A stretch of DNA of 64,000 bases from Juglans regia (Eukaryota; Streptophyta; Magnoliopsida; Fagales; Juglandaceae), in contig NC_049901.1 of the NCBI RefSeq assembly GCF_001411555.2, positions 11,108,681 to 11,172,680 on the forward strand. Direction: 5' to 3'. Below the pieces are notes generated by a model, which searched no databases, was not told the DNA's origin, and was given only the letters and a program-made list of their open reading frames with translations. Of the stretch, positions 12,064 through 22,600 are shown one piece after another. Position 1 is the first letter of the stretch. Each line of letters begins with the position of its first letter. The translations under genes were made by a program, and so were the position numbers.

Positions 12064-12684
12064 GGAACTTAAACATGTATTCGGAAGTATGCCTATTTAA
12101 GGAAATCACATTTTGCATCCCCGAACACCATTCCTTCTGTAATATGAACTCTAAACTACCACTTGTCGATTAACATGCTAAACTATAAACTTTTGACAGT
12201 AACTGTCAATATTGTATCATAGGTTACTTCAAAATCTTAACCATGAGTATAAATTGCTAAACTTTAGAAGTCTAGTGTGAAAGTTGACAATTTTAGCAGT
12301 TTAAGGTTCAAATCGAAGTAAAAATTGTAGTAGTTTGCGATGTAAAATGTGATTTTCCATTTTTTATTACATCTTAGACAAAACCGTTTTCATCCCACGA
12401 TGTTTCTCAGCATCAAGAATCAATTTAGAAAATTGCACGAATAAATTTCAGCCCTATTATCATAAATAGAATCGACATGTTTGCATCTGAGAAATATTTA
12501 TTAGTCGTATCATCTTCATAAGGATCTCTATATTATCACTATGATTCCCTAATATGCTTCAACGTGATTGCAGATGTGCCTGAACAAAAGCGAATGTGCC
12601 ATAGAACTAATAGAGGAGAATTTCAGTAAAGGTTTGTGTCCTGATGCAACTAAGAAACTCGCTGTGGAAGCAGTGTGCAGCTGA
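2785..12684 (+). CDS. BGAL10: Beta-galactosidase 10-like (GH35), 3' half of gene
   Basis: GH35 beta-galactosidases release terminal galactose from cell-wall polymers such as xyloglucan in the apoplast. Nine exons read in one frame: 2785-2949, 3726-3934, 5430-5539, 6480-6589, 7182-7289, 10077-10187, 10311-10522, 11501-11837 and 12574-12684. All use GT-AG sites and give 490 residues. The protein starts at [14 protein letters not shown], which follows the catalytic barrel in this family. It continues through [54 protein letters not shown] and [15 protein letters not shown] blocks, all plant BGAL hallmarks that best fit the BGAL10 group. Residues about 406-490 of the visible part form a cysteine-rich SUEL/rhamnose-binding lectin domain ([19 protein letters not shown], ending EAVCS and TGA). 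The N-terminal catalytic domain and signal peptide are not in the window. The intron before the first exon is at least 2.7 kb, and intron 7289-10077 carries a LINE fragment. Family call firm, subgroup moderate. Confidence 0.9.
3091..3150 (-). mobile_element. Short LINE 3' tail (antisense)
   Basis: A poly-T run followed by ATAAGTAATAAAGCTTCATTAAAAATGC matches the reversed 3' end of the LINE family seen elsewhere here, for example at 7880 and 38870. Only the tail and a few tens of bases remain. It lies in the BGAL intron between 2949 and 3726. Confidence 0.5.
3250..3518. mobile_element. MITE, 269 bp, with 9-bp target duplication
   Basis: The termini are inverted repeats: left GGAAAAAATACACTTTGCAC, right end reversed GGGGATAAATACACTTTGAAC. 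The flanks carry a perfect direct repeat CAATTATAT at 3241-3249 and 3519-3527. A 9-bp duplication suits Mutator-type elements. No coding capacity. It sits in the first visible BGAL intron. Confidence 0.75.
4115..4400 (-). mobile_element. LINE 3' fragment (antisense, in BGAL intron)
   Basis: TTTTTGATAGGTAATGCAATTC and CATAGGAAGTATACAAAAGG match the reversed LINE 3' UTR. CTTCAAAAGTTTGGGCATTG onwards is a degenerate form of the reversed coding end seen better at 7880-8293. The right boundary is approximate. Confidence 0.55.
4527..4548 (+). repeat. poly-A run in BGAL intron
   Basis: A run of about 21 A follows ATAGTTTAAAATTGC. It may be the tail of a decayed retroelement, but no body was recognised beside it. 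The intron between 4400 and 5429 otherwise shows nothing that I can name. Confidence 0.6.
5861..6085. repeat. 132-bp-spaced direct duplication in BGAL intron
   Basis: The segment CTTGCTGCTTATGTAA...GATGCTACATTTGAAATTAATC occurs at 5861 and again at 5993 with scattered mismatches (GGATAGCATTTGAG against GGTTAGCATTCTAG). It is a local non-coding tandem duplication inside the intron 5540-6479. Confidence 0.8.
7424..7453 (+). repeat. (CT)n plus poly-C microsatellite
   Basis: A CT repeat runs into a run of C in the BGAL intron that follows exon 7182-7289. Confidence 0.85.
7880..8293 (-). mobile_element. 5'-truncated LINE with 14-bp target duplication
   Basis: On the minus strand this reads the LINE C-terminus ([47 protein letters not shown]) and the family's 3' UTR with an A-rich tail, seen on + as T-rich sequence after 7880. 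A perfect direct repeat TCATTTTAACTATT flanks it at 7866-7879 and 8294-8307, as expected for target-primed reverse transcription. It lies antisense in the 2.8-kb BGAL intron 7290-10076. The rest of that intron (8310-10076) shows no gene. Confidence 0.9.
12035..12064 (+). repeat. (TA)n microsatellite in BGAL intron
   Basis: A simple TA repeat lies in the last BGAL intron, between exons 11501-11837 and 12574-12684. Confidence 0.85.
12101..12358. mobile_element. MITE-like element, 258 bp, in last BGAL intron
   Basis: Long terminal inverted repeats: left GGAAATCACATTTTGCATC, right end reversed GGAAAATCACATTTTACATC. The inside is AT-rich with no open frame. No convincing target-site duplication was found. 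The terminal style resembles the 3250-3518 element, but the sequences differ. Confidence 0.65.
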
Positions 12685-13424
12685 AACTAACAATTCATTC
12701 TAGTGGAGAGATTCAAATACGTGATATTGTTTTTGCCTACATTACCTGTGAGGCTTTTATATCTATTTTTGTAATTTTTTCCCTTTCACCGTTGTTTGAA
12801 AACTGTAGTAGAAAAGACACTGCCCTTCCATTATTTTTGTTCATTTGTCAAGACAGGTTTTTAAGCCAAGTTTCTAGCAATATAAAAGTATTTAATAATA
12901 TTTTCGAGAGATTTTTAAAGCTACATCTTTTCATCAACTTAAATTTTTGAGATAAATGGTGATTTTATATAGTATTAGAGTAGAGATTCTAAGTTCGTAT
13001 CTTTACTTTATATTTTATCTATTTAATTAAATATTCTACGTGAGTTCACTTATTGAGAGGAGTATTAAAAAATTTTCGTATAAAGTGCTACTTCTATACT
13101 ATTGTATTGATATGGTACTATTCATAAATTTTGGATTAGCTCTTTATCTTTTCAAGAAAAAAATGTTAAACCGATGATAAATATCACCCCAACAAAGTTC
13201 ACAAGCATATAAAATTAGGAACAAAATAAGAAAAAATAAATTATTATTAATTATTATTATTATTATTTTTTTTTTTTATCATAAATTTATCCCATTCAAT
13301 ATCACCCCCGTTATTTAGCTGTAATAAAAAGAGGGCCGAGATTCCGTACCACCAACTCGTTGGGAAACACACATTCCAGAGCAGCCAACACTAGCACACT
13401 GAAGCATCTCCGCATTAGTCAGCC
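12685..13424. other. BGAL 3' region and intergenic spacer
   Basis: The spacer of about 740 bp separates the BGAL stop codon from the next start on the same strand. It must hold the BGAL 3' UTR and the promoter and 5' UTR of the downstream gene. An ATT-repeat and T-run block lies at 13240-13280. No other gene is visible. Confidence 0.7.
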
Positions 13425-16400
13425 ATGTCCTGCTCAATCTCCACAACGCCATCAGCACCCTCCTCAAACTTCTCCTTCTTCTCCTTCCACCACCCATCAC
13501 TCCCTCCTTTCCCAACATCAACCTCTCTTCCCATCCCAAATCCAAGCTCCATCGCCACACTACGCCTCACTCTCTGCCGCGCCGCCAAGTCCCAGACCGG
13601 ACCGCTCAAGAAACCACCGGCCAATAAGAAGAAGAAAAAGAGTAAGGGCGGTGGCAGTGGTTCCGAGGCTTCGAATTTCAGAGAAGTTGAAGTCGTCCAC
13701 GATTTGGGTGGCGATAATGGTGATGCTGGTGAAGACATCGAGGAATATTTGGGCTCTGATGAGCGGTCTTCGCCGTTTCAACAGATGCCTTTGCCGAAAC
13801 CGCCAGCTGGGTTTGTGGTCGATGATCATGGGAGACTTGTGATGGCTTCGGCTCCAGCGAAGCGAATTGCCACCATTGTGAGTTTCTTCTTGTTTCAGAC
13901 GGGCTAGGTGAACATTTGAAAATTGATACAAAACTGAAATTTTTTTCCCAATGCTCTTCTTGTTTCAATCAAGAAAAAGGGAAAAACTGTTATAAATTCA
14001 AGTTACTTTTTTAACCAAAGCTGTTCCAAGTAGTAATTAGAAGCATTGGTTTCCCCCCTCTTAGTTCAATAGATGGACTACCATGGCTCTGTTGGTCTTT
14101 GTATAAAAAAAATGTGAAGTTTCTAAAGAATTCATGGACAGGTTGATCCAATGAATAATCTTCCATTAGAGTGCGTTGTGAGGAGAGTGTTCAAAAGTTC
14201 TCAAGGGGATGAATGCATGCTGCTCTGCCCAGTTGACACGTAAGAAATGCTGCTACTGTGTGTGTAATATGTCCCCCAGTATCCCAAGTTATATCTTTGA
14301 AATTTAATAGATGGATGCATGCTTTCTGCAGGCCTGTACAGATATTAAAGAGCACGAACATTGATGGGTGGTCAGCAGTATGTTTATTCTTCTACCTTAA
14401 AATTTTTTAGTTCGGTTCTGATTTATCCAGACTTGATCTGATGATTGATCTTCTACCTTAAAATATGTATATTTTGGGATGCTCCTGTCGCGGAAAAGAT
14501 GTGGTGGAGAGATGCTAAACTAAGATGAGTAATTTGAGCATAAATTAACACTATCGGGAGTAATGAATAATGATATATAAAATCAGGGAGGGGGAAAAGA
14601 AAATGTGAATTCCGAGATGATAAAATGACTGCAAAGAATACTTGTGACTAACCCTGATTAGCTGATAAGAATTTACAGTCCACTCCAATTTAATTGGGAT
14701 TAAGGGCCAGTTAAGTTTGGCATTGAAAATGGTTAAATAATTAAAAATTGATGGATAGTGAAGATGTAGGTGATAAATAAAGGGGGCGCTGTATGATGAG
14801 GAAATCAGATGATTGCAATTTTTTTCTATAATAAACTAGACCCTTTTTTCTGAGCAACTATACCATTTTTTTTCATTTCTATGCATTGGTTCTCTATCAA
14901 AAGTTTCTTTACTTATATCGCTAATCAACCCAAAATTTTCCCTTGTTGGTTAGAATTAAGGTCTATTAAGTAATTCTTCATTGACTTGTCCATTAGTAAG
15001 CTTCACATTCCACATCCTTATAATCACTATCTTCTGCATTTCAGGTCAATGATGAAGAAGTTGAGTCCATTCTTCCATCTGCTGCGTATGCTCTTTCCAA
15101 GATACACATGCATCTTGTACATAGTGGGTATGGTGGTAGAGATTTGCTTATTTGGGACTTTAATGATATCAGTTTGTTTTGTTTATCCTAAATGTGTTGG
15201 CGTCATTTGGTTCTTTCTTTTTTATCCTATCAGATTTTGTTATACAGCACGAGGAGGGTTTTGCTACTCCGAAGATGACATATTTGATTTCCGTACAGGC
15301 AATAGCCCTCACTTTCTAAACTAATTCATGCTTCTTGAATCATATAAGTGGGCTTTTTTCTTTGTTTATTTATCAGCCCCCAGCCCACTTCCCATTTGTC
15401 TGTGTAAGATCATCTCCTACCCAAGTGAAGGTCTCTTCGTGTGGCAAACTTTTACCATTGGTTACTTACTATTTTGCAGATGACGGACAAGATGTGGATG
15501 GCTTGCCAACTGAAGGTGTAGAAATCACATGCTTCCATTTGGTAATGTCATAGCCACCTATTCTTTGAGCAGTTAATATCATACGAAATTGATGTATTTA
15601 TGGTATGTGGAAAATATGAAAGTTGCTACAAACTGACTTGTAAATGTGCATGTACCTTTATAGAAAGACCTAATTGTTACCATATCAAATTCTTTCATAT
15701 CTAACCATTATCTTCTTCAATAAAGTATACATAAATGATTGATGAAGGAACCGATAAAAAAATTACATAATTGGACAGTGAAGTAATTCTTATTCTGGAT
15801 TGGAGCTTAGATATCATTAATGTCTTAATCTAAAACACTTGGATAACTTCAATTAGCAATTCCAGCAATCAGCATTCTTCAAGTTTCAACATTCTTTAAG
15901 CTTGATACATCGACCACTACCCTTACTCAGTCTACAAGCTTTAATTTCTTTCATCCACTGTTCCCAACCATACAATCACATGTTTTCAGAACCTAAAACC
16001 AAATCAACAGTTGGCAGCTCCTAAATCTATCCCACATCTGCATTTTGGTGTCAAAAGGGATCAATCTATTCCAAAGATTAAGAGCTATGATTCTTTATAA
16101 TAAAATTTTTGCTTTCTCGGCAGTGATACTTTTGATAGTCATATATTACATAGTTTTATAGCATTTTGATACCTTTCTATTTAAAGGGTTTGCAATGTCT
16201 ATAATGGGGGCGCATTACACGGGTCTGGAGTTTAACCGAGTAAAAGACATGTTGCATTTGCACGGTTTTTGGAGTTCCACGTCACCAAAAAAAGGGATGG
16301 TTTGAGAATCTCGTAGATGGGAAATGCTTTTATATAAATTTCTATGAATCATGATACTTAAAAACTCTGGACTCTCAGTGTTTGAGACTTATCAGACACG

Positions 16401-18891
16401 GCCAGATCAGTGTTTGACAACTTACAAGAACTCAAATTTGATGCATGGTTTGGATACGGTTGCTACACAAGAGTTACAGCTACTAATTAAAGTGGAGAAA
16501 AAAGTAAAATGAAAAAAAGATATTTCCCATGCTCTTTGTTTCTTTTGTTTCTCTTTATGCTTACCCAAACAACAGTTTTTATTTATTACCCCATTATCAC
16601 TCATGGGTAATTTGCTATCTGTTATTGCATTTTAATTATTCTTAGGAATGATTTTAATTTTTTTTTAACCCCTTGGGGTTGGCTCAAGTGGTAAGAGCTT
16701 TGGTCTTGGCGGTATGCCCCCTCCAGGTCTAAGGTTTGAACCTTTAGGTGCAAGTAATTTATAGAGGTCATCGGATTGGGGGAATTTCCCTGAATTACCC
16801 TAGGTGCTCCTGCGGGAAACTCCTTGTCGAGGGTTTGTACACCTCTGAGATTAGTTGAGACTTTGTTCCAAACACCTGGTACCAACCAAATTTTTTTTTT
16901 AATATGTTTTCATACTTTTCCCATGTCCCACAATAAATAAAAGTTTATTAATTGTATACACTTCAATGGCATAAACATTCTTTGTAAAAATTCCCTAGAT
17001 TGCAAAGAAAGGTGAGATCATATTTGAAAATATGGTTCAAATCAAGAGTGAACAAAAAGTTTAACTAGACAAATATGGAATATATTCATTTTTTTGAAAA
17101 CTTTAATCTATTTTGAGACAGCAGATAGAAAACACAATCTATTGTGGGGTAGCGGGAGAATATTTCAATTAGTTGATTTCTTAACTTATCTTGATTTTTG
17201 AAGATTTTTCATATCACCGTATTTGTGTCTTATTGTACTCATATTCCATGCTAGTATGGGTGTTTCATTAATATTTTTACTTGTATGTGATGCTTGGCAA
17301 TCTATTGTTACAAGCTTAACTGGTTATTCCATTGCTTATGTATCAAAAATTAAAATATATAAAAAAAACTGGTTATTTCACTTCTGCTTTTAATCTATAG
17401 TTCTTTTGTTGCAGGATGGTGCGCAATACATGATTTACACACCATCTGATCCGCTTCTTTTTGTTGCTGTAAAGGTACTTTCTAGATTTTATTATGCCTG
17501 TCAAGGGAATAGTGCTGTTGACCTACACAAGATGAACCTCCAATCAAATTTGATTGATCTGATTGTGTCTCTTATTTTCCTAGAGAGAGGAAAAAACTTG
17601 GAAATATACTCTGCCAAAATTATGAACGTGGGGCCGGGGGGGAAGTGCATGAGTTGAAACAAAATTAAAACAGGTTGAATTTTCTTTGTGCAGAATCACA
17701 ATGGAGTATTGCAAATTGTGGATGATGTAAGCATTCTCGTTCTTTTTTCTTCAGCTAGTATAAGCAATGTCATTCATTTTGTGAGGAACATTGTTTAGCT
17801 GCAGTAGAGCTTTTCTGTTAAGAGTTTAGCCATTGTCACTTGCATAGGGATTATAGTAGTTATATTATTCATCATATTATCACTTCTGATAATATAATTC
17901 TTTTTCTATTCTCGGTCCTCCAAAATATTACGTCTGTACCCTTTATGTTGTTACCATAGGGATTTTGGGCATGCCCTGGTTTCCCTTCTAGATTAATTAA
18001 AATTTTGAGATCATAATAACTAGAGGTCGCTAACGTAAAATCAATGAATTTGAATTGAAGAAGCTTTTACACATTTATCAACATTAAAGAGATTAGTTAT
18101 GGCAGGTGATAGTCATCACAGACCACTTAAAGGAATGCATAAGGTAATCATTCTGGTCACTCAGACCTCTGCAGATATTTGACGTCTGATGTTTGTTGGC
18201 CTAGTAAGACTAAAATGGGTCAGCTCATTTCTAGATGTTATTTTTGGATTTGGGCCTTCATATTGCTTGTGATAGTGTATGTGTAACATTCTTGGCCCCC
18301 AGATCAACTATCCGAAAAGAAGGTTTTGGATCTTCAGGGTTTGACTAAACTGAGTTCTGGGGATCTGTGGATGACACTGTGTATCCACGCACATGGGTGT
18401 TTGTGTATCTTTGATTACTTTGGATGTTCTGTTGTTTGGTCCCAGTAAACATTTGTAAAGTACATGTTTGTATAATGCATTTTTTTTATTGATTAGTTAA
18501 AAACGCACCTAGTGGTTGATGAACCTATAACCTCACCTCCATCCCATTCTTGTGGGAGAAAAAGTACCATTTGCGCGCGTCTCTGAGCTATAACTGATTT
18601 TTAAGTATTCACACAAGGTCTTGAAGAACTGGGAATTAGTTAGCGTTGGCTCTTACATACATGCTGATCATATTCTTTGAAACAGGATCTCCTGGAGGAC
18701 CCTCCCATTATAAGTGCAGTAGACGAGGAGACGGAATTTAATGCGTTGGTGGTATGTCACGGCCTCTCTTGCAGTAACTGTCGTTGTTTTCATAATTTTA
18801 CTGGGCTAAATGATTGTTTTGGCTTGTTTATCATGTTTTGCAGGAGGAAGAGGCGGCTCTTCTTGAGTCATTGAAATTAGGGGAAGAATGA
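13425..18891 (+). CDS. DUF3727-type putative plastid protein
   Basis: Ten exons join in one frame to 337 residues: 13425-13877, 14142-14239, 14332-14377, 15045-15127, 15234-15298, 15480-15541, 17415-17474, 17694-17726, 18686-18751 and 18844-18891. The start MSCSISTTPSAP opens a Ser/Thr/Pro-rich stretch of about 50 residues without acidic residues, which looks like a chloroplast transit peptide. A lysine run (KKKKKSKGGG) and an acidic segment follow. The conserved part is PLECVVRRVF, ECMLLCPVDTPVQI, GFCYTARGGFCYSEDDIF, QYMIYTPSDPLLFVAVK and NHNGVLQIVDD, with an acidic tail ending LKLGEE. I recognise this as the DUF3727/DUF1292-like family shared by plants and cyanobacteria, of unknown biochemical role. 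All introns are GT-AG except the one after 15298, which starts with GC. A SINE lies in intron 15542-17414. The family name is from memory; the gene structure is firm. Confidence 0.85.
15299..15479 (+). other. GC-AG intron in the DUF3727-type gene
   Basis: Exon 15234-15298 ends ACAG and the next bases are GCAATA. The following exon starts after TTTTGCAG at 15480. Only this junction keeps the frame (T-D-D-G-Q-D). No GT close by does so without a stop or inserted residues. It is therefore best read as a GC donor with the usual CAG exon end. Confidence 0.7.
16667..16890 (+). mobile_element. tRNA-derived SINE, copy 2
   Basis: It begins AACCCCTTGGGGTTGG and has A-box-like GGCTCAAGTGG at 16681-16691 and a decayed B-box GGTTTGAACCT at 16733-16743. 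The body shares GCGGGAAACTCCTTGTCGAGG with the other copies and ends near GGTACCAACC. Similar T-rich tracts lie on both sides and may be the target duplication. It is inserted in sense orientation in intron 15542-17414 of the DUF3727-type gene. Confidence 0.8.
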
Positions 18892-19661
18892 CCAGATGTA
18901 TCAAGTCATGTCAGAAGTTTTGTAGAAACAATCTTGTGGTTGTTTTTCTTGTGTAAATATATCACAAGTTTAGTCTGCATGTTTAATGTGCTGAAGCTTG
19001 TAGGTCGTGTCTGCATTGTCGGGCTTGGTTTATTAAAGATTTTTTTTTTTTTTTGGATTTTCATAAATTTCTTTAAAGAGTTCTGGATACTTTGTGGATG
19101 TATAGGATCATTATGATTGTTCATAATGCATTTTTAACTAAAATGGCATTTTAGTAGGATCATAATTGATTTATTTTTACCATTTACACAAAGAAATGAT
19201 ATGATCGAGACAATTAAGTGCATGCGTTCAAGCCATGGTCCAAAAATATTGGATTCAATTAAAATTGGGTCATCTTGATCCAAACTAATTACTAACACAA
19301 ACATTTGCTCGATCGATCGATGAACCTCCGACTGTTTGATTGCCGAGTCACCCCAACTTTAATTTATAAAATGTGGTGTGGATGAATAGAATTTTTCTTT
19401 AATTTCAGTATCGGACTTCCATTGAACGGATAACATATGTATTGTTAAGCAAATAAAAGTTATTAGCAATGTTAAAAGACAAAGCTTTCCATAACCCAGT
19501 TAGTTAATTTTCCCTTTCCCTTTTTTTATCGACTCGCAAGTCTGCTAGTCTACTGCTGATTGCTGGCTGCTGATGCACGCTGCATCTACTGCCTCCATTT
19601 CTGGGCTTCCATTTCTCTTTCTTCCTCCGTTTCTGGCGTTCCATGCCAACCCACTCCACAC
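18892..19661. other. Intergenic spacer and glucosidase II promoter region
   Basis: Holds the 3' UTR of the DUF3727-type gene and the 5' flank of the glucosidase II gene, both on +. A run of 15 T lies near 19040. CGATCGATCGAT at about 19310 is a short palindrome. No other coding sequence is visible. Confidence 0.7.
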
Positions 19662-22600
19662 ATGAAACCCCAGATGAGAAACCTTAATCTCTTTCTCTTC
19701 CTCCTCTTATCTCTTCACTTCATCTCAGTCCTCTCCTGGAAGAGAGAAGAATTCAGAAACTGCAACCAGACCCCCTTCTGCAAACGCGCCAGGGCCCGCA
19801 AGCCTGGCTCCTGCTCCCTCCTCGCCCGTCACGTCATCATCTCCGATGGTGACGTCACTGCCAAGCTCCTCCCCAAGAATCATGAAACCTCGGAAGACCA
19901 CCACGAAATCAACCCCTTGCTTCTCACTCTCTCCCTGTACCAGGACGGCGTCCTGCGTCTCAAGATTGACGAGGACCCCTCCCTCGGTCCACCCAAGAAG
20001 CGTTTTGAGGTCCCCGATGTGATCGTCCCCGAATTCTCAAACAACAAACTCTGGCTCCAGAGGATCTCCACGGAGACGATTGACGGCGATACGGGGCCGT
20101 CTTCGATCGTGCACTTAGCGGACGGCTACGAGGCTGTTCTCCGGCACGATCCTTTTGAGGTTTACGTGCGAGAGAAGGGCAGTGGTAATCGCGTGATATC
20201 CCTGAACTCACATGGCTTGTTTGACTTCGAGCCATTGACTGCCAAGGGAGAAGGTGAGGAGTGGGAAGAGAGTTTTCGAGAAAACACAGACACGAGGCCG
20301 TACGGCCCGCAGTCGATTAGCTTCGACGTGTCGTTTTACGCCGCGGATTTTGTGTACGGGATTCCTGAGCATGCTACAAGCCTCGCTCTCAAGCCCACCA
20401 GAGGCCCCGGAGTGGAGTATTCCGAACCCTACAGGTTGTTTAACTTAGATGTGTTCGAGTACATTCACGATTCGCCTTTTGGGATTTACGGTTCTATTCC
20501 GTTCATGATTTCGCACGGGAAGTCACGAGGAACTTCCGGGTTTTTCTGGTTGAATGCGGCGGAGATGCAGATTGATGTGATGGGGGCCGGGTGGGATGCC
20601 GACTCGGGGATTTCGTTGCCATCTGAAAAGACTAGGATCGATACGTTTTGGATGAGCGAGGCAGGAATCGTGGACGCCTTTTTTTTTGTTGGTCCAGGAC
20701 CTAAGGATGTTGTTAGACAGTACATGAGTGTGACTGGAATGCCTGCGATGCCGCAGTTGTTCGCCACGGCGTATCACCAATGTAGATGGAATTATAGGGA
20801 CGAGGAGGATGTTGAGGATGTGGATTCCAAATTTGACGAGCACAACATTCCGTACGATGTGTTGTGGCTCGATATAGAGCACACGGACGGAAAGAGATAT
20901 TTTACTTGGGACAGGATGCTCTTTCCGCATCCGGAGGAGATGCAGAGGAAGTTGGCCGCCAAGGGGAGACATATGGTTACGATTGTGGATCCTCATATTA
21001 AGAGGGATGACTCGTATAATGTGCACAAGGAGGCCACGAAAAAGGGGTATTATGTTAAGGATGCGAGTGGGAATGACTTCGATGGGTGGTGTTGGTCTGG
21101 TTCTTCGTCGTACCCGGATATGTTGAATCCGGAGATAAGGTCATGGTGGGCTGACAGATTCTCTTTTGAGCATTATGTTGGTTCAACTCCTTCGCTATAC
21201 ATCTGGAATGACATGAACGAGCCTTCTGTTTTTAATGGTCCAGAGGTATGATACTCACTTCAGTTTTGTGTCATTCTGCCGATTCCGTGCTTTTGTTGAT
21301 ATTGACAAGATGGTAGCTACCTTGTGAATGCCTCTCAAAGTTCGTTCTGTTATTCGACAAGATAAATGAAGTCCTTGAGATGATTTCGTTCATTATATCT
21401 CCTTCAACTAATAAGCTAGATCATGGTTGCTTGACCACTTGAGTTTTAAATTAGTAACATAGGTTACTCATCAAAAGGAAAAAGTAGTAATGTAAGTTAT
21501 ATGACTATATCCTTTTATTATATTCTTCATGAGCCTTGCACAGAAAGTCAAGAAGGAATTAGGTTATTGCATTTTGATGCTATATTTGTTTCTTTCAGTT
21601 ACTAAATATCATATATTTCTTTTCTTTTTTTTAAACATACATGTGGGTATGCGCTCCTGTACGTCTTTTTTTTTTATTTTTTATATATACAAGTAAGAAG
21701 AAGTTTTATTAAAAACGAATGTATAGGCGAAGCCCATGTATTTCTATTGTGGCTTGATATTCTTTTTGCTCGTGGAAGGATTGGATGCGCTGCAGACATG
21801 TGCATGGGTTCCCTAAAATGATTTTCATATTCTTTCTTTGAAATAATAGCTTTTAACTTATATAATAATATAAAGCATAGGGTTGGAGTAATTTTATCGA
21901 AGTGGCTCGTTTGCATGAGAATAGGACTTTAATTAATCAGCTTTTTTAGAATGCAAAATTTTGAAAAGAAATTCTTAATCCTCTTGGCAGTGTTTGATAT
22001 GATGCTGTTTGAGTTGTTATGTAGAGCTTTGGTCCCAGTAAAGGAGAAATCACTGGTGTTTTGTGTGCATAGATTGTACCGTTTTGGCTCATATTTAAAA
22101 TTATCTTACTTATAAAAATAAAGAAGATGGGATGACCATGCATACTTCTAGGAGATATTTTAATGGATTTCCATGAACATGTCCCATATTTGTTTTTATT
22201 TGTTAGGGATGACGTTGGAACATTGGTGGCTGAGATAACTGTGGTTTTTCAAAAAATTCTGAGCCTAATGTCTTGACTATTTATTATGACCAGCTCACAA
22301 TGCCAAGAGATGCTTTACATTATGGAGATGTTGAACATCGGGAGCTACATAATGCCTATGGGTACTACTTCCACATGGCAACAGCCAATGGACTTGTAAA
22401 ACGTGGGGAAGGGAAGGATAGGCCTTTTGTTTTGTCAAGAGCATTATTTGCTGGAAGTCAAAGGCATGGTGCAGTTTGGACGGGAGATAATTCAGCGGAA
22501 TGGGATCATCTCAGGGTTTCAGTCCCGATGGTTTTGACACTGGGTCTTACTGGACTGCCATTTTCTGGTAACCTTATTAATTAATCTAACAAAAACACAA

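Noticed and set aside
13360..13842. An alternative 160-codon frame overlapping the first exon of the DUF3727-type gene
   Set aside because: It gives a basic, low-complexity peptide; the frame from 13425 gives a transit-peptide-like start and joins smoothly to conserved exons.
19560..19661. Upstream in-frame start for glucosidase II
   Set aside because: It would add 34 residues before the hydrophobic signal peptide; a start at 19662 or 19674 places the signal at the N-terminus as in the family.
20486..21026. Antisense open frames of 93 and 167 codons inside glucosidase II exon 1
   Set aside because: They are shadows of the strongly conserved GH31 coding frame on +.
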